From: Rhodococcus sp. HNM0569
Lineage (GTDB): Bacteria; Actinomycetota; Actinomycetes; Mycobacteriales; Mycobacteriaceae
Assembly (NCBI RefSeq): GCF_012726205.1
Contig: NZ_JAASAE010000008.1
Coordinates: forward strand, 144,874 to 208,873
Direction of reading: 5' to 3'
DNA length: 64,000 nucleotides
Both the position numbers and the translations under genes were made by a program. The notes under the pieces were generated by a model. That model did no database searches. It saw only the letters and a program-made list of their open reading frames with translations, and was not told the DNA's origin. Position 1 is the stretch's first letter. Every line of letters begins with the position of its first letter. Below, one piece after another: positions 60,740 through 64,000 of this stretch.

Positions 60740-62275
60740 TTGAGCGATCTGCATCTGCCGGAACGAATCCGCCGACACGCACAGGACCGACCGGACCGGG
60801 TCGCGGTGATCGACGGCGACGCAGCCCTCACCCACGCCGAGTTCGACGCACTGACGTCCCGCATCGCCGACGCGCTCACCCGCGTCGCACGCCCGGGCGA
60901 CCGAGTGGGCGGCGTTCTGCGGATGGGACTACCCGGGGCCGCACTGTTCGTCGCCGCCGCGAAAGCGGGCATGGTGTTCACGCCGCTCAACTGGCGGTTG
61001 CCCGCGGCCGAGGCCGCGGTGATCGCGGTCGACGCCGGACTCGCGTTCGCGTTGGTCGACGACTCCGATGCCGGCGCCGCGGCGGCCCTGAGCGCGGCAC
61101 TGCCCGACGCGACGGTGCTCCGCACGGACGGCGAGTGGGACGCGTTCGTGGCATCGGGAGCAGTCCGCGACCCGGGTTTCGGCGCGGCCGCATCGGCGCC
61201 GCTGCTGCAGCTGTACACATCCGGAACGACGGGGCGCCCCAAGGGCGTCGTGATCACCCACCGCAATCTGTACAACGACGCAGAGGCCTTGAAGGTGTAT
61301 GCGTGGCAGGACGATTCGGTCGCGCTCGGCGCGATGCCGCTGTTCCACATCGCGGGCGCCGGTTGGCTGAGCACGTGCCTGTCCGCCGCTGTGCCGGTCG
61401 TGCTGCTCCCGACGTTCGACGCCGACGCCGTCCCGCGACTGATCGAGGCGCACCGCATCACCCACGCATTCCTCGTCCCGTCGACCATTCGCATGCTGCT
61501 CGACAGCCCCGCCCTCGACCAGCACGACGTGTCCAGCCTGCAGCTCGTCGCGTACGGCTCGTCGCCCGCCACGGCGGCTCTGCTCACCGAGGCGATCGCG
61601 CGCTTGAACTGTGGTTTCCTGCAGCGTTACGGCATGACGGAGACGGCAGGTTCGGTCACGGCGCTGCGCACCGGCGACCACGACCCGAGCGGGCCCCGCA
61701 GCCACCTGCTGCGGTCGGCGGGCACTCCGATGCCCGGAGTCGAGTTGTCGATCCGCGACGTCGTCACGGGTGAACCGCTCGGTCCCGGCGAAACCGGCGA
61801 GATCGTGTGCCGTTCGCGCAACAACACCGAGCGGTACTGGAACAGGCCCGACGAGACGGCCGCACTGTTCACCACCGACGGCTTCCTGCGCACAGGCGAC
61901 GCGGGCCATCTCGACGACGACGGCTATCTGTTCGTCACCGACCGCATCAAGGACATGATCATCAGCGGCGGCGAGAACGTGTACCCGATCGAGGTCGAAT
62001 CCGCGCTCGCGGAACATCCCGCCGTCGCGGATGTCGCCGTCGTGGGCGTGCCCCATCCGGTGTGGGGCGAAGCGGTCACGGCAGCGGTGCGGCTCGTCAC
62101 GGATGCGCCCGCGCCCACCGAACCGGAGCTGATCGCGTTCGCGGGTGCGCGGATCGCGTCGTTCAAGAAGCCCCGCCGGGTCGTGATCGTGCCCGATCTT
62201 CCACGCGGGTCGACCGGCAAGGTGCTGAAAAGGCAGCTACGGCAGGAACTGTCGGTGCACGAGGAGACGGCATGA
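60740..62275 (+). CDS. AMP-forming acyl-CoA synthetase
   Basis: 511 residues from TTG 60740, chosen because AGGAG lies eight bases upstream; GTG 60731 would overlap that site. The ATP-binding motif LYTSGTTGRPKG, YGMTETAG, RTGDAGHLDDDGYLFVTDRIKDMIISGGENVYP and the C-terminal PRGSTGKVLKR with the catalytic Lys are all present. It activates a carboxylic acid to its CoA thioester. Context of CaiB, metallo-beta-lactamase-fold hydrolase and crotonase genes suggests a branched or cyclic acid. Overlaps the next gene by ATGA. Confidence 0.95.
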   Translation: MSDLHLPERIRRHAQDRPDRVAVIDGDAALTHAEFDALTSRIADALTRVARPGDRVGGVLRMGLPGAALFVAAAKAGMVFTPLNWRLPAAEAAVIAVDAGLAFALVDDSDAGAAAALSAALPDATVLRTDGEWDAFVASGAVRDPGFGAAASAPLLQLYTSGTTGRPKGVVITHRNLYNDAEALKVYAWQDDSVALGAMPLFHIAGAGWLSTCLSAAVPVVLLPTFDADAVPRLIEAHRITHAFLVPSTIRMLLDSPALDQHDVSSLQLVAYGSSPATAALLTEAIARLNCGFLQRYGMTETAGSVTALRTGDHDPSGPRSHLLRSAGTPMPGVELSIRDVVTGEPLGPGETGEIVCRSRNNTERYWNRPDETAALFTTDGFLRTGDAGHLDDDGYLFVTDRIKDMIISGGENVYPIEVESALAEHPAVADVAVVGVPHPVWGEAVTAAVRLVTDAPAPTEPELIAFAGARIASFKKPRRVVIVPDLPRGSTGKVLKRQLRQELSVHEETA

Positions 62276-63327
62276 TCGAGACCACCGGGATCCGGCAACG
62301 CGAGGCGTGGCGCGACAAGGTACTCCCGCCCGTCGAACAGGTCCGCCCGGGCATGTGGTCGATCCCGGTGCCCATGCCGGGCAATCCGCTGCGTTACGTG
62401 CTCGTCTACGCGCTCGCCCTCGACGACGGCCTCGCGCTCGTCGACACCGGTTGGGACAGCGAGGAATCCTGGACCGCACTGACCGACGGGATCCGCGCCA
62501 CCGGGCACGACGTGTCGGACGTGCGGATCGCCGCGATCACCCACCTGCATCCCGACCACTTCGGGCTCGTGCCGCGAGTGCAGGCCGCGAGCGGGGCCGC
62601 GGTCGCGATGCATGCCGCAGACGCCGCCTTCCTCGCGTACCGCACCCCGGACGCGTTGCGTCGCATGAAGCGTGAATCCGACACCCAGCTCGCGTGTCTC
62701 GGCGCACCCGAGCCGGTCGTCGACGCGGGCCTGATCGATCTCGTGCGGCTCGCCGAGGGCCAGACCGTCGACGTCATGCTCGGCGACGGCGACACTCTCG
62801 ACCTGCCCGGCTGGTCGCTGCGCGCGGTCTGGACGCCGGGCCACACCCCCGGGCACCTGTGCTTCGTCGAAGAGACCACCGAGGTCGTCTTCACCGGTGA
62901 CCATGTGCTGCCGCGGATTTCGCCGAACATCTCCGTGATTCCAGGGCAGCTGCCCAACCCGCTCGACCGCTACCTGGCGTCACTGCGGCGCACCGCGCTC
63001 ATGCCCGACGGCGAAACCCTGCCCGCGCACGAGTACCGTTTCCGCGGCCTCGCGGCACGGGCCCGCGACCTGCTGCACCACCACGACGCACGGCTCGACG
63101 AGATCGCGGCCGCGGTCACGGACAGGCCCGAGTCGACGGCGTGGGACGTCGCGGCGGCAATCTCGTGGTCGCGGCCGTTCGCCGACATGAACGCCAACCT
63201 CGGCCGTCTGGCCGTGCGCGAGACCTATTCTCATCTCCTGGTACTCGCGTCCGGCGGCCGAGTCGCCGGCGACGGCCCGTCACCGGTGCGTTGGAGTCCC
63301 GCGCCGACGCCCGTGTCAGTGCCGTAA
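62272..63327 (+). CDS. metallo-beta-lactamase-fold hydrolase
   Basis: 351 residues, ATG overlapping the synthetase stop. ITHLHPDHFGLVPRVQ is the HxHxDH metal motif, WTPGHTPGHLCFVEE supplies the next His, and VFTGDHVLPRISPNISV the bridging Asp and last ligands. A C-terminal helical extension of about 110 residues (LAARARDLLHHHDARLDEIAAAV and onwards) resembles the winged-helix tail of LACTB2-like or thioesterase-type members. It may hydrolyse a CoA thioester or lactone in the same pathway; the substrate is unknown. Translationally coupled to the synthetase. Confidence 0.9.
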   Translation: MIETTGIRQREAWRDKVLPPVEQVRPGMWSIPVPMPGNPLRYVLVYALALDDGLALVDTGWDSEESWTALTDGIRATGHDVSDVRIAAITHLHPDHFGLVPRVQAASGAAVAMHAADAAFLAYRTPDALRRMKRESDTQLACLGAPEPVVDAGLIDLVRLAEGQTVDVMLGDGDTLDLPGWSLRAVWTPGHTPGHLCFVEETTEVVFTGDHVLPRISPNISVIPGQLPNPLDRYLASLRRTALMPDGETLPAHEYRFRGLAARARDLLHHHDARLDEIAAAVTDRPESTAWDVAAAISWSRPFADMNANLGRLAVRETYSHLLVLASGGRVAGDGPSPVRWSPAPTPVSVP

Positions 63328-63380
63328 CCCAGCCCGTGCCCGTGTTCCAGCCCTGCGTCGCAACCATCGAAGGAGATCCC

Positions 63381-64000
63381 ATGAGCACAGTACTCACCGA
63401 GTTCGCCGACGGCGTCGCCGTCATCACGCTCAACCGTCCCGAGGCGAAGAATGCCGTCGACCTCGAGGTCGCGGAGGCCGTCGCCGCCGCGATCGACGAG
63501 TTCGAGGCACGCCCCGACATGACCGTCGCAATTCTCACCGGCGCGGGCGGCAGCTTCTGCGCCGGAATGGACCTCAAAGCGTTCACGCGCGGCGAGCGGC
63601 CGTCGCTGCCGGGCCGCGGCTTCGCCGGAATCGCGCAGTCGCCGCCGACGAAGCCGTTGATCGCCGCCGTGGAGGGCTGGGCGCTCGCGGGCGGCTGCGA
63701 GCTCGCGCTTGCCGCGGATCTGATCGTCGCCGCGAACGACGCCAAATTCGGCCTGCCCGAGGTCAAACGCGGCCTCGCCGCGGCAGGCGGCGGACTGCTG
63801 CGACTCGCGAAGACGCTGCCGTACCAGCTTGCGATGGAGATCGTGCTCACCGGTGACCCACTCACCGCGCAGGTCGCACACACGCACGGGCTCGTCAACC
63901 GGCTCACCGAGCCCGGCCGTGCACTCGACGGCGCACGCGAGCTCGCCGCGCGGATCGCCGCCAACGGGCCGCTCGCGGTGCGCGCGAGCAAGCAGGTGCT
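63381..64000 (+). CDS. crotonase-family enoyl-CoA hydratase, cut by the right edge
   Basis: From ATG 63381, with AAGGAG six bases upstream. The visible 206 residues include VAVITLNRPEAKNAVDLEV, GAGGSFCAGMDLKAF (oxyanion hole), AVEGWALAGGCELALAADLIVAANDAKFGLPEVKRGLAAAGGGLLRL and the start of the C-terminal helices. Glu in LPEVKRG occupies a typical active-site position. The family includes hydratases, isomerases and hydrolases, so the exact activity is open. It follows the hydrolase by 53 bases and is likely cotranscribed. The last 50-60 residues lie outside the window. Confidence 0.92.
   Translation, partial: MSTVLTEFADGVAVITLNRPEAKNAVDLEVAEAVAAAIDEFEARPDMTVAILTGAGGSFCAGMDLKAFTRGERPSLPGRGFAGIAQSPPTKPLIAAVEGWALAGGCELALAADLIVAANDAKFGLPEVKRGLAAAGGGLLRLAKTLPYQLAMEIVLTGDPLTAQVAHTHGLVNRLTEPGRALDGARELAARIAANGPLAVRASKQV

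Overview
The window is about 70% G+C, densely packed and rich in GTG/TTG starts. It is most likely a chromosomal segment of a mycolic-acid actinomycete (Rhodococcus or a close relative). Pointers are a KasA/KasB-type ketoacyl synthase with the mycobacterial Cys171-His311-His344 spacing, a FadE25 look-alike, an FprB-type ferredoxin/ferredoxin reductase, a LigC/Prim-PolC pair, a GT87 mannosyltransferase, a Tat lipoprotein dioxygenase and many acyl-CoA and TetR genes. No rRNA, tRNA, CRISPR array or prophage was recognised. The only mobile element is a TnpB gene running off the left edge.

Layout. 1-0.75 kb: IS200/IS605-type tnpB (truncated) with a hairpin upstream. 0.76-11.8 kb: housekeeping and accessory enzymes (alpha/beta hydrolases, flavin-reductase-like protein, gamma carbonic anhydrase, two divergent GT-C type membrane glycosyltransferases, pirin, intradiol-dioxygenase lipoprotein, AlkD-like protein, MHS transporter, SDR). 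11.8-21.1 kb: M13 peptidase, L,D-transpeptidase, FprB, secreted protein, Prim-PolC/LigC repair pair, LppU-like lipoprotein, CorA. 21.4-24.9 kb: TetR/HXXEE pair, acyl-CoA dehydrogenase and 3-hydroxyacyl-CoA dehydrogenase. 25-41 kb: PAS-like protein, P450, UbiG-like methyltransferase, drug efflux MFS, S4 protein, secreted GH19 wall hydrolase, ilvD, secreted S1 protease, class III adenylyl cyclase, TetR/MFS pair. 41-46 kb: orphan ketoacyl synthase/TetR, AurF-like diiron oxygenase, MntH, TetR. 46-49.8 kb: amidohydrolase, RNase HI, AlkA-like glycosylase, coiled-coil protein.

50-64 kb is a catabolic region. A divergent cluster (acyl-CoA dehydrogenase-GntR-MaoC on one side; CitE lyase, double-hotdog hydratase and CaiB CoA-transferase on the other) has the three activities needed for C5-dicarboxylate (itaconate/mesaconate-type) activation, hydration and cleavage. 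It is followed by a coupled hydratase / acetaldehyde dehydrogenase / 4-hydroxy-2-oxovalerate aldolase operon (lower meta-cleavage pathway) under an IclR gene. Then come a second CaiB gene, an acyl-CoA synthetase, a metallo-beta-lactamase-fold hydrolase and a crotonase cut by the right edge. All of these would deliver acetyl-CoA, propionyl-CoA or pyruvate to central metabolism.

The most unusual signal is a family of seven dispersed 40-50 bp palindromic repeats built on GTGAGCACTTTGCGAGTC. All lie at gene 3' ends. Two are perfect hairpins whose stems differ by compensated base changes, and three supply the stop codons of four neighbouring genes.
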